This document shows, one piece after another, positions 9,130-17,405 of a DNA stretch of 64,000 bases. Positions within the stretch are counted from its first letter, which is position 1; every line of letters begins with the position of its first letter. The notes under the pieces are model-generated. The model was not told the origin of the DNA. It worked only from the letters and a program-made list of their open reading frames with translations, and did no database searches. The position numbers and the translations under genes were made by a program. The stretch lies in contig CAZGKW010000012.1 in assembly GCA_964526295.1 (NCBI GenBank), positions 31,686-95,685 on the forward strand, read 5' to 3'. The DNA is from CAZGKW01 sp964526295 (GTDB taxonomy: Bacteria; Planctomycetota; Phycisphaerae; FEN-1346).

Positions 9130-11049
9130 ATGCATGTTGGCAGGACGATGGCGTTACTGGCCCTGGCCGGCGCTCTGACAGCCATCGTGGCCCACGCCGC
9201 GCCGGGCGGCGCCGGCAGCGACCGCGGCAACGGAAACCTCGTGTTCCCCGATGATGCCGGCGTCATCGACCTGAAGGCCGAGTTCGGGGCCAAGGGCGAC
9301 GGCCGGACCGACGACACCCGAGCCATCCAGGCCGCCCTCGACAAGTACGCCAACGGCAACCGCATCCTCTACCTGCCGCCCGGCACGTATCTGATCTCCG
9401 ACACGCTGAAATGGGGCGCGGGCACCCACGGCGGCGCGGCCCAGAAACGGACCACCCTCCAGGGGGCCGGCATGGACCGCACCACCGTCAAGCTCAAAGA
9501 CCGCTGCCCCGGCTTCCAGGAGCCGACCGCCACGAAGGACCGCCGCGGCCGCCGGCGGGAAGAGTTCAAGGCCATGATCTGGACCGGCCGCAAGCCCGCC
9601 CAGCGGTTCCGCAACGGCATCCGCCACCTGACCATCGACACGGGCCGCGGCAACCCGGCCGCCACCGGCGTCCAGTACATCGCCAACAACCAGGGCTCCA
9701 TGCGGTACGTCCGCATCCGCTCGGGCGACCCCGACGGGGCCGGCTCGATCGGCCTCGACCTCGGCTACACCGACGAGCAGGGGCCGTGCCTGATCAAGCA
9801 CGTCCACGTCATCGGCTTCGACGTCGGCATCCGCACGCGGACCGCCGTCGACAGCGTGACTCTCGAGCACATCACCGTCGAGGGCCAGCGGCGGGTCGGC
9901 TTCTCCAACGACGGCCAGTGCGTCTCGATGCGAGATTTCGTCAGCCGCAACGCCGTCCCGGCGATCGAGAACCTCGGCTCCTACAGCCTGATGACGGTCA
10001 TTGAAGGCGAACTGGTCGGCGCCGGCAGGGCGGCGAAGCTCGCCGCCGTGGAGAACTCCGGCGCGTTGCTCGTCCGCAACGTCGACGTGCAGGGCTACGA
10101 GAAGGGCGTCCACAACGCGGCCGAAGGCGGTACGGGCGAGGGCGCCGCCGCCGGACGGATCGAGGAGTTTTGCTCCCACCGGCCGACCGTCCTGTTCGAG
10201 GATTCGCCCCGCCACACGCTCGGCCTGCCCGTCAAGGAGACGCCCGTGGTGCCGAGCGTCCCGCTTTCGGAGTGGGTCAGCCCAGCCGAGTTCGGCGGCA
10301 ACCCCGAGGACGACGAGGACGACACCGAGGCCGTCCAGAAGGCAGTCGACTCCGGCCGGCGGGTGCTCTACTTCCCCCGCGGCCGGAAGTGGCTCGTCGA
10401 TGGCACGGTCGAGATCCGCGGCAGTATCGAGCGGGTCACGTCGCTCGAAGGGTCCATCTTCGGCACCGGCACGCTCAAGGTCACCGCCGGGACGCCCCGG
10501 ACGGTGATCTTCGACCGCATGGGCCAGACGTACAAGAAGGTGGCCATCGAGAACGCGTCCGACCGAACGATGGTCCTCAGCGGCGTCCTGACGTGGGGGG
10601 ACGTCCGGTTGACCGGGCCGGGCGACTGCTTCCTGGAGGACTACTGCGGGCGGCTCGAGATGAAGGGCCAGAACGTCTGGGCTCGCCAGTGGAACAACGA
10701 GGCCAAATCGCAGCCGAAGTTCCTGAACGACGGCGGGACGGTCTGGATCCTCGGCCTCAAGACCGAGCAGGCCGGGACGCTCATCGAGACCGTCCGAGGC
10801 GGCCGGACCGAGGTCCTCGGAGGGTTCTGCTACGCCCAGGGCGCCCCGAAGACGACGCCCATGTTTATCCTCACGAACGCCGCCGGGTCGTTCACCATCG
10901 GTGAAATCACGTTCAACAACCGGCCGTTCAAGACGATCGTCCGCGAGACCCGCGGCGGCGAGACCCGCGAACTCATCCGACGCGAACCGGGCACCTACGT
11001 CCGCGGACCCGGCACGATGCTGCCCCTGTTCGTCGGGTACGGGAAGTAG
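9130..11049 (+). CDS. Secreted pectate-lyase-superfamily (beta-helix) protein, two domains
   Basis: ATG at 9130 lies 9 nt after GGGGAAAGG and opens a signal peptide (MALLALAGALTAIVAHA). The product is 639 aa. Residues about 40-330 match the Pectate_lyase_3 pattern: FGAKGDGRTDDTRAIQAALD at the start of the helix and YLPPGTYLI soon after. Residues about 380-630 start a second, weaker copy (FGGNPEDDEDDTEAVQKAVD, then RVLYFPRGRKWLV), so the protein looks like a tandem pair of beta-helices. The family includes polysaccharide lyases and hydrolases that act outside the cell. I cannot name catalytic residues, so the activity and substrate remain open. It is followed 76 nt later by a gene of the local beta-structure family. 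Confidence 0.82.
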   Translation: MHVGRTMALLALAGALTAIVAHAAPGGAGSDRGNGNLVFPDDAGVIDLKAEFGAKGDGRTDDTRAIQAALDKYANGNRILYLPPGTYLISDTLKWGAGTHGGAAQKRTTLQGAGMDRTTVKLKDRCPGFQEPTATKDRRGRRREEFKAMIWTGRKPAQRFRNGIRHLTIDTGRGNPAATGVQYIANNQGSMRYVRIRSGDPDGAGSIGLDLGYTDEQGPCLIKHVHVIGFDVGIRTRTAVDSVTLEHITVEGQRRVGFSNDGQCVSMRDFVSRNAVPAIENLGSYSLMTVIEGELVGAGRAAKLAAVENSGALLVRNVDVQGYEKGVHNAAEGGTGEGAAAGRIEEFCSHRPTVLFEDSPRHTLGLPVKETPVVPSVPLSEWVSPAEFGGNPEDDEDDTEAVQKAVDSGRRVLYFPRGRKWLVDGTVEIRGSIERVTSLEGSIFGTGTLKVTAGTPRTVIFDRMGQTYKKVAIENASDRTMVLSGVLTWGDVRLTGPGDCFLEDYCGRLEMKGQNVWARQWNNEAKSQPKFLNDGGTVWILGLKTEQAGTLIETVRGGRTEVLGGFCYAQGAPKTTPMFILTNAAGSFTIGEITFNNRPFKTIVRETRGGETRELIRREPGTYVRGPGTMLPLFVGYGK

Positions 11050-11125
11050 CCGACGGGGGCGAGGCGGCGTCCTGAATCTCCAGGGCCGCGGGCCCGTCGA
11101 AATACCGTGAGATGGAGGGCCTGTC

Positions 11126-12520
11126 GTGAAAACGTCTGTTCGGCGAATCGCTTTTGCGATGCTGGTCGTTTGGGCCACCGCATGCGGAACGGCCCCGGCG
11201 GCGGAGTCCGGCGAACCCGGACCGGCCCCGCAATTCAGCTACCGCGGCGCGGCCGCCCACGACCCGCGATTCGACGACCGGGCCCTCTGGCCGAAGCTCA
11301 CGGGCAAGGAGTACTTCCTCAAGGAGACGTGGCCGAAGGGGCGGCCCTACGTCTGGGCCCACCCGGGCACCAGCGGCGGCCCGCGGTTCCGCGGCAGCCG
11401 CGACGTCACCGACCCGAAAAACTGGCTCCTCGACGGCAAGCCCTGCGAGGCGCTCGTCCTCGACGAGACGGCCGACCTCCTCCTGCCGGCGTCCGAGACG
11501 CGCTACAACGTGGGCTTTCGCGGCACGAACGTCCGCGAGGTCCTCCGCCACGTGACCATCGAGTCGGGGGCCGCCTTCATCGGCGGAGGTGACGGGGTCG
11601 GACGCAGCATCCACGGCAACGTCTGGGTCAAGGTCGGCGGCGGGATGGATTCCCAGGGGGCCACCCGGTTCCTCGGCTCGCGGCACACGTTCTTCCGCAA
11701 CGACAACACGCCCGAGACCGCCCGCTCGATGGGCCGCGGCGGGGGAATCATGTCGTCACAATACTTCACGTTCAACAAGACCGACGGCGCATCGGTCGAG
11801 TTCCTGGGCCACGTCACGGTGCTCGACGAGTTCCGCATCCACGGATGCACGGTCATCGTGGGGCCGGACAGTCTCCTCCAGCCGGGCCGCAACGCCTCGC
11901 CGACCATCTCGGAGGGCGGCACGTTGGCGCTGCTGGACGGGGCCCGCTTCGAGAGCTGGAACAACGACTTCGGGACGCCCGAGATCGTCGTTCGCGACGG
12001 GGCGATCCAGGGCGGCCTGCCCGACCGGCACCTGGCGCGGAGCTGCCGCTTCGGCCTCGCCTTCAAGAACCACACGGCGGCCGACAGCGAGAAGGCCGAC
12101 GCGAAAACCCGCCAGCGCCGCCTTCGGCGCGTCCCGTCGATGGTCGTCCTGAAGGGGGCCCTCCGGTCCTACACCCGCGACCCGAAGACGGCCCGCCTCG
12201 TCTTCACCGTCATGGAGAACGAGGACATCTGTCCCCGCCCCGGCACCGAGGACTACCGAGAGGACCTCGCCCGGTGGCCGGAGAAGAAGGCGCTCTACGA
12301 CTGGATGCTCAAGCTGCCGCGCGGCACGGACTGCTACCTCGGCCCGGAGGTGGCGGTCAGCCGGGTGGAGTTCGATCATCTCCGTGAAGGCGGGCTGATG
12401 GTCGCAAGCTCGGAGACCGTCGGTCGGTTCGAGGACGTCACCTTCGGCCCGCACTGCCGCGCCACCAGCCGGGACCTCGTCTCCCCCGCCCCCGACCTCG
12501 GACGGGGCCTGGACTACTGA
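11126..12520 (+). CDS. Secreted beta-structure protein, third member of the local paralogue family
   Basis: GTG at 11126 follows GGAGGG with a 6-nt spacer and opens a signal peptide (KTSVRRIAFAMLVVWATACG, then APAAE). The product is 464 aa. Its body matches the products at 1-1701 and 1733-3358 through AHPGTSGGP, HGNVWVKV, GSRHTFFRND, AFKNHT, TRDPKTARLV and VEFDHLREGGL. The spacing of these blocks is the same in all three, which indicates duplication within this locus. There is no PA14 or chitobiase-type extension. It lies between the pectate-lyase-fold gene and the ABC importer, so it probably takes part in the same polysaccharide process. I do not recognise the family from any named domain. 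Confidence 0.8.
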   Translation: MKTSVRRIAFAMLVVWATACGTAPAAESGEPGPAPQFSYRGAAAHDPRFDDRALWPKLTGKEYFLKETWPKGRPYVWAHPGTSGGPRFRGSRDVTDPKNWLLDGKPCEALVLDETADLLLPASETRYNVGFRGTNVREVLRHVTIESGAAFIGGGDGVGRSIHGNVWVKVGGGMDSQGATRFLGSRHTFFRNDNTPETARSMGRGGGIMSSQYFTFNKTDGASVEFLGHVTVLDEFRIHGCTVIVGPDSLLQPGRNASPTISEGGTLALLDGARFESWNNDFGTPEIVVRDGAIQGGLPDRHLARSCRFGLAFKNHTAADSEKADAKTRQRRLRRVPSMVVLKGALRSYTRDPKTARLVFTVMENEDICPRPGTEDYREDLARWPEKKALYDWMLKLPRGTDCYLGPEVAVSRVEFDHLREGGLMVASSETVGRFEDVTFGPHCRATSRDLVSPAPDLGRGLDY

Positions 12521-12667
12521 CGGGGCGGCCCGTCCGGGCACGGGGCCCTTCGCTCCTGGAGCGTGGATTCATTGGCCAGCGCTTCCCGCCGCGGATATGC
12601 TACCAGCCTGCCGGTGTCCGACGCGTAAGGACCCGGCGCAGCGTTCCAGGGGGAAGGGCCGCCGACG

Positions 12668-14203
12668 ATGGCAGGACACGTTCCAGGGGCCGACATGATT
12701 CCGTCGGCGGGGGGCGCGCCGGCGCTCGGCAAGCCCCCGCGCCAGGCCTACGTGGGACGGCGGTTTCGGCTGCCGCCGCCGGCAGTTTTCGGCTTTCTGC
12801 TGCCGAACTTCGTGGGTTTTCTCGTTTTCACGCTCTTTCCGATCGCCCTGTCGGTCTACATGGCCTTCACGAACTGGAGCCTGAAACCGGCGATCGAGCG
12901 GCGGTTCCTCGGCCTGGGGAACTTCCGCGACCTCTTGGGCGTACGGGCCCTGCCGGGCGAGGACCCGACGGTCCTCTGGGCCGGCTACGCCGCCGCCGCG
13001 CTGGTGGCGCTGGCGGGCGGCGTGGGGTTCGTTCTGGCCGTCGCGTCGACCTGGCGGGGCACGAAGTGGGGCGGATGCCTCCTGGCCGGGACGGGCCTCG
13101 CGACGGTCGTGGCCGGCCTGGTCGTCGGCGCCCCCCAGGGCGTCGTGGTGGCGGGGGTCATCGCCCTGCTCTGCGGCCTGGCCGCCGCCTGGCGAGAGGG
13201 CGGCGACTGGGGCTTCGGCCTCGGGACGGTAGCGGGCCTGATGGTCCTCGCCGGGTCGGCGGCCCTGTGGCTGTTGCACCGCCCCCTGTGGACCGCCTGC
13301 GAGCCGCGCGACCCGCGGTTCTGGAAGTACTTCTACAACACGCTGTACCTGATGATGCGGATCCCGTTCACCATCGCTGGGTCGCTGGCGCTGGCGCTGC
13401 TCGTCAACAACCGGGTCCTGGCCGCGGGGGGGGACCGGCGAACCGTCGGCCGGATCTCGGGAACGGGCGTCTGCTGCCTGCTGGGCGTGATGACGGCGGG
13501 AATCCTCTGGGCCCTGGGGCGGCCCAACCTCGCGCTGCTGGGCCTCGTGTTCTGGACGGCGGCGGCCCTCGGGTTCGCCTTCGACGTCGTCAGCTTCCGG
13601 ACGCTCTATTACCTGCCGACCTTCTGCGCGGGCGTCGCCCTGATCATCCTGTGGAAGAACCTCTACAACCCCGAGACGGGGCCGATCAACACGGTCCTGG
13701 CGGCGGCGCTCGAAGCCGTCGGCATCGGGGCCGAGAGGATCGACGAGCTCCTGCCCGGCTGGCACACCGAGGTCGGCTGGGCCAAGCCGTCGCTCATCGT
13801 CATGGCCACGTGGACGCTCATCGGCGGGACGAACATGCTGCTGTACCTGGCGGGCCTGTCGAACGTGCCGCAGGACCTCCTGGATGCCGCGGCGGTCGAC
13901 GGGGCCGGCCCGTGGGCCCGGTTTCGACACGTCACGTGGCCGCAGCTCGCCCCGACGACGTTCTTCATCTCGATCATTTCGGTCATCCAGGGCCTCCAGG
14001 GCGGGTTCGAGGCGGCCCGCGTCATGACCCAGGGCGGCCCGGCCGGCGCCACGACTACCCTCAGCTACTACATCTATCAGAAGCTCTACGAGGACTTGGA
14101 GCTCGGGTATGCGGCGGCAATCAGCCTGGTCCTGTTCGCCCTCATCTTCCTCGGCACGGCGGTCAACTGGCGGTTCGGCAAGGGCCTGGAGGTGTCGCCG
14201 TGA
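12668..14203 (+). CDS. ABC sugar importer permease, MalF/UgpA type, with two large insertions
   Basis: The product is 511 aa against roughly 290-320 for usual members. The conserved parts are the first span (FLLPNFVGFLVFTLFPIALS), the NTLY span near 222, RTLYYLPTF near 309, and the cytoplasmic EAA loop (LDAAAVDGAGPWARFRHV) near residue 404, which contacts the ATPase. Two extra stretches are present: residues about 92-212 with four or five predicted spans, and about 246-305 with two more. Their hydrophobic pattern suggests real membrane segments rather than a soluble loop like that of E. coli MalF. It overlaps the next permease by 4 nt (GTGA). No ABC ATPase is present in the window, so a shared MsmX-type ATPase is likely. 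Confidence 0.88.
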   Translation: MAGHVPGADMIPSAGGAPALGKPPRQAYVGRRFRLPPPAVFGFLLPNFVGFLVFTLFPIALSVYMAFTNWSLKPAIERRFLGLGNFRDLLGVRALPGEDPTVLWAGYAAAALVALAGGVGFVLAVASTWRGTKWGGCLLAGTGLATVVAGLVVGAPQGVVVAGVIALLCGLAAAWREGGDWGFGLGTVAGLMVLAGSAALWLLHRPLWTACEPRDPRFWKYFYNTLYLMMRIPFTIAGSLALALLVNNRVLAAGGDRRTVGRISGTGVCCLLGVMTAGILWALGRPNLALLGLVFWTAAALGFAFDVVSFRTLYYLPTFCAGVALIILWKNLYNPETGPINTVLAAALEAVGIGAERIDELLPGWHTEVGWAKPSLIVMATWTLIGGTNMLLYLAGLSNVPQDLLDAAAVDGAGPWARFRHVTWPQLAPTTFFISIISVIQGLQGGFEAARVMTQGGPAGATTTLSYYIYQKLYEDLELGYAAAISLVLFALIFLGTAVNWRFGKGLEVSP

Positions 14204-15051
14204 GCCGTGCCCGCGTCCTCACCGTGCTTCGTCTGCTGGCCCTGGCGGCCATCGGCTTCGCCATCGCCATCCCGTTCGTCTGGATGGTCTCGACCTCGCT
14301 GAAGCCGCGGGCAGAGGCCGACAGCCTGAACCTGGTGCCCGCAGAGCCCACCCTCCGCAACTACCCCATCGTCCTGGACATCGTCCCCGACCCGGTGACG
14401 AAGCGCTACTTCGGGATGCACTACGCCCGGTGGTACCTGAACTCGATCCTGGTGGCGTCGGCGGTGACGCTGCTCCAGGTGCTGACGAGCGCGATGGCCG
14501 CCTACGCGTTCTCGCGGATCCAATGGCGGGGGCGGGACACCGTGTTCCTGCTGTACCTGGCAACGATGATGGTCCCGTGGATCCTGACGGTGATCCCGAA
14601 CTTCCAGATCATGGTGTGGCTGGGGTTCGTCGATTCGTACCGGGGGCTGGTCCTGCCGCTGGCGTTCAGCGCGTTCGGGACGTTCCTCCTGAGGCAGTTC
14701 ATGCTGTCGATCCCGCCGTCGCTGGACGAGGCGGCCCGGATCGACGGGGCCGGCCACTGGCAGATCTTCTGGGAGGTGATCATGCCGCTGGCCAGGCCGG
14801 GCCTGATTGCCCTGGCGATCATCACGTTCCTGGGGGTCTACCGGACGCTGTTCTGGCCGCTCATCATGCTCGACACGGAAGAACTGTACACGCTGTCGGT
14901 GGGGATGCTGGCGCTGGACTCGAGCCAGGGCCGCCAGACCGAGCTGATCATGGCTGCCACCGTGATGAACGTCGTGCCGCTGATCATCGTTTTCATCGTG
15001 TTCCAGCGGTTCCTCGTCAAAGGCATCCAGCTCGGCGCCGTGAAGGGCTAG
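14200..15051 (+). CDS. ABC sugar importer permease, MalG/UgpE type
   Basis: GTG at 14200 overlaps the previous stop and follows GGAGG with a 7-nt spacer. The product is 283 aa, a normal length. There are six predicted spans. The EAA loop (LDEAARIDGAGHWQIFWEVI) lies near residue 175, and the C-terminus 'LVKGIQLGAVKG' is the classic end of MalG-type permeases (usual form: VxGLTAGAVKG). It pairs with the upstream permease to form the translocation pore of an importer for an oligosaccharide or polyol. A hairpin-pair repeat begins right after its stop codon, before the binding-protein gene. Confidence 0.93.
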   Translation: MSRARVLTVLRLLALAAIGFAIAIPFVWMVSTSLKPRAEADSLNLVPAEPTLRNYPIVLDIVPDPVTKRYFGMHYARWYLNSILVASAVTLLQVLTSAMAAYAFSRIQWRGRDTVFLLYLATMMVPWILTVIPNFQIMVWLGFVDSYRGLVLPLAFSAFGTFLLRQFMLSIPPSLDEAARIDGAGHWQIFWEVIMPLARPGLIALAIITFLGVYRTLFWPLIMLDTEELYTLSVGMLALDSSQGRQTELIMAATVMNVVPLIIVFIVFQRFLVKGIQLGAVKG

Positions 15052-15141
15052 GAAAAAGACACTAAGTGTCTTTTTCGGGCACGTAAGTCGTTGCGAAGAA
15101 GGGGTTTACCCACACAAAAAAGACACTAAGTGTCTTTTTTT
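15052..15141. repeat. Hairpin-pair repeat, copy 1 (divergent)
   Basis: Two 23-nt palindromes at 15053-15075 and 15117-15139 each consist of the arm AAAAAGACACT, one central A and the exact complementary arm. The A/T-rich ends make each a possible intrinsic terminator in both directions. The 41 nt between them differ from copies 2-4 but share a GAAG...CCACAC pattern. They contain TTACCCACA (15106-15114), one mismatch from a DnaA box. The element begins immediately after the MalG-type permease stop and ends 17 nt before the binding-protein start. Confidence 0.9.
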
Positions 15142-15158
15142 GGGGGGCGGGGGAAGCG

Positions 15159-16922
15159 GTGAAGAAGGTCTTCCTGGTGCTGACGGCGGTGGTGGCGGCG
15201 CTCTATGCGGTGGCGCTCGTGACGGTGCCGGAGGTCCCGCCGGGGCGGCTGCTGTGGGCCACCGACAAGAACCCGGCCCGGACGGTCCAGACGGGCCTCT
15301 TTCGCATGCTGCGTCGGCCGCTCGCGTTGTCGGAGGCGAACGTTGCCGACTGGGACCGCCTGGCGACGGCGCTCGCCGGATCGGAGGTGTCGCCGGCAGC
15401 CGAGGCGATCCGCGAGCGCCTGCCCGAGAACGCCCTCGCCGCCCTCAAGCGCGCCGCGGCCGGGGCCGAGCTGGACGACGCCGCGAAGGCGACCGTCCTG
15501 GCCGCCCTCAACGCCTTGCTCGACCGGCCGGACCTCCACCCGGACGAGGCGTTCGGCGGCGTGGCCCCCCCTGCCGAGGTCGTGCCGCTCCTCGGGCGCG
15601 ACCCCGGGTCGCTCATGCCCCTGGAGGTGCGGCACCTCAACCGGGTGCTCATCGAGGCGGCCTTGCCCGGGGCCTTCCAGCCCGCCGAGCCGCTCTACCC
15701 CGGCCTCCAGGTCCAGGTCGACCCCGGGGACCGGGCCAAACTGATCGTTCGCTGCGCCACGGGCACCGGACCCGACATCATCGACCTCTACACCCTCCAG
15801 GAGATGCACTCGTTCGTCGAGGCGGGCATCCTGATGGACCTGACGCCCTACGCCGACGAGATGGGTTTCGGCCTCGGCGACACCTATCCCGCCCTGGCGA
15901 CAGCCCTGACGGTTGCCGGCCGGCAGTACCGCTTCCCCTGCAACGTCTGGGCCAACTGCGTGGTGTACAACCGGGCCCTGTTCGAGCGGCTGGGCGTCCC
16001 CGAGCCGCAGCCGGGATGGACGTGGGACGATTTCATCCGGGCCGGCACGGCCATCCGCGACGCGGCAGGGCGGCGAGGCGAGCGGATCATGCCCGTCGCG
16101 AACTGGAACAACGTCTGGATCTTCCAGGACGCCCTCGTTGGCCGTGGCGGCCGGTACTTCACGGAGGACGGCCTGGCGTCGCGGCTGGCCGAGCCCGAGG
16201 CGGTCGAGGCGATGCAGCTCTACCACGACCTGATGCACGTCCACGAGGTCCTCCCCACCCCCGCCGAGACCGCCGCCATGAGCAGCCAGGGCGGATGGGG
16301 CCAGAGCGGCCTGAACTGGTTCTTCGAGGAGCGGGCCGCCATGATCTTCATCGGCCGGTGGATCCTCGTCCAGGTCCGATCCTGGCCCGGGATCTCCGAC
16401 CACCTGGGCGCCGCCCGCCTGCCGCGCTTTCCCGGCCGGCCCAGCCAAGGCATGGCCGACTGCCGCGGGGCCGGCATCAACGACGCCAGTCCCCGCAAGA
16501 TGGAGGCCCTGAAGTTCCTCCAGTACCTGGCGAGCCCGGAGTACGGCGAGGTCATCGTCTTCGACGGCGACGCCCTGCCGCCCAACCCGGACCTCGCCCG
16601 CACGGGGAGGGACCTGGTGAATCCGGCGGTGACCGACCCGGCGTTCCACCAACCGTTCGTCGATGCCATCGAGGCGGCCCGGCCGCTGGACACCAGCCCC
16701 TTCATCGACGCCGGCCAGGTCAAACGCTGGACCAAGGAGCGGGTCGAGCGGGTGGAGAACCGGCTGGAGACGCCCGAGGAGGCGATGCGAGGCTTCGCCG
16801 ACGAGATCGACCGACAGATCCGGACGAACCTCCAGCGGCGGCCCGATCTTCGGCAGCGGTACCGCGAGGTCACCGGCCGCGAATGGACCCCCGACTGGTG
16901 GAAACCGCCCCCGCCGCGCTGA
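15159..16922 (+). CDS. Extracellular sugar-binding protein of an ABC importer, with an N-domain insertion
   Basis: GTG at 15159 follows a purine-rich GGGGGAAG. The product is 587 aa, longer than the usual 400-450. An N-terminal hydrophobic segment (KKVFLVLTAVVAALYAVALV) serves as signal or anchor. The solute-binding fold starts with LLWATDKNPAR near residue 31, but its continuation (YPGLQVQVDPGD, then ATGTGPDIIDLYTL) comes only near residue 178. About 125 Ala/Leu-rich, probably helical residues are therefore inserted. Later family blocks are WTWDDFIRAG, MSSQGGWGQSGLNWFFEERAAM and ALKFLQYLASPEYGE. It is the likely ligand receptor for the two upstream permeases, from which it is separated only by the hairpin repeat. 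Confidence 0.88.
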   Translation: MKKVFLVLTAVVAALYAVALVTVPEVPPGRLLWATDKNPARTVQTGLFRMLRRPLALSEANVADWDRLATALAGSEVSPAAEAIRERLPENALAALKRAAAGAELDDAAKATVLAALNALLDRPDLHPDEAFGGVAPPAEVVPLLGRDPGSLMPLEVRHLNRVLIEAALPGAFQPAEPLYPGLQVQVDPGDRAKLIVRCATGTGPDIIDLYTLQEMHSFVEAGILMDLTPYADEMGFGLGDTYPALATALTVAGRQYRFPCNVWANCVVYNRALFERLGVPEPQPGWTWDDFIRAGTAIRDAAGRRGERIMPVANWNNVWIFQDALVGRGGRYFTEDGLASRLAEPEAVEAMQLYHDLMHVHEVLPTPAETAAMSSQGGWGQSGLNWFFEERAAMIFIGRWILVQVRSWPGISDHLGAARLPRFPGRPSQGMADCRGAGINDASPRKMEALKFLQYLASPEYGEVIVFDGDALPPNPDLARTGRDLVNPAVTDPAFHQPFVDAIEAARPLDTSPFIDAGQVKRWTKERVERVENRLETPEEAMRGFADEIDRQIRTNLQRRPDLRQRYREVTGREWTPDWWKPPPPR

Positions 16923-17071
16923 CGACGAAGGCGGCTCGTGGGCCTTCGCAAGGCGGTCACGTCGGGTGCGCGGCACGAGCAGGGCGCCGATGCCGTCTGA
17001 CCCGCCGAGCGCCGAGGCGGCAACTCCTCAGCCGCATCGCCCCCGGCACGGCCCCGACGCGCCGCCCGGAC

Positions 17072-17380
17072 ACGGGCCACGAGCCGTTCCTGCGGCCCGA
17101 ATTCGGTTTCAGCCCCACCTGGTACCACCGGGCGGCAGGGGGCGAGTCGGACCTGGTGCGGGCACGGCAACTCTTTCCCCGGTCCCGCCGGGCGGTCAGG
17201 TATCCGCCGGCGAACTTCGCCCGGAAGGGAATGGACACGATCCGGTCCGATCTGGAACGCTTCGCCCACGAGTACGGACCGGCGGACCTCGTCTTCGCCG
17301 ACCATGGGCCCGGCGTGCCGGACGGGCGGCTCCGCGAGGTGCGGGACACGTGCCGGCGGCTGAGCGACGACTTCGGGTGA
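17072..17380 (+). pseudogene. Remnant resembling a uroporphyrinogen-decarboxylase-like protein
   Basis: This frame has protein-like composition but no ATG, GTG or TTG start before it in the intergenic region. It encodes an N-terminal-looking block (GHEPFLRPEFGFSPTWYHRA) followed closely by a C-terminal-looking block (GMDTIRSDLERFAHEYGPAD, then LVFADHGPG) and a stop at 17380. In my recollection these two ends belong to one UroD-like family found in PVC bacteria, whose members have some 300 residues between them. An internal deletion is the simplest reading. The identification rests on memory and could be wrong; it may also be a short unrelated gene. Confidence 0.4.
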
Positions 17381-17405
17381 GCCGCCGGGGCGTCCGTCAT
17401 CCCGT

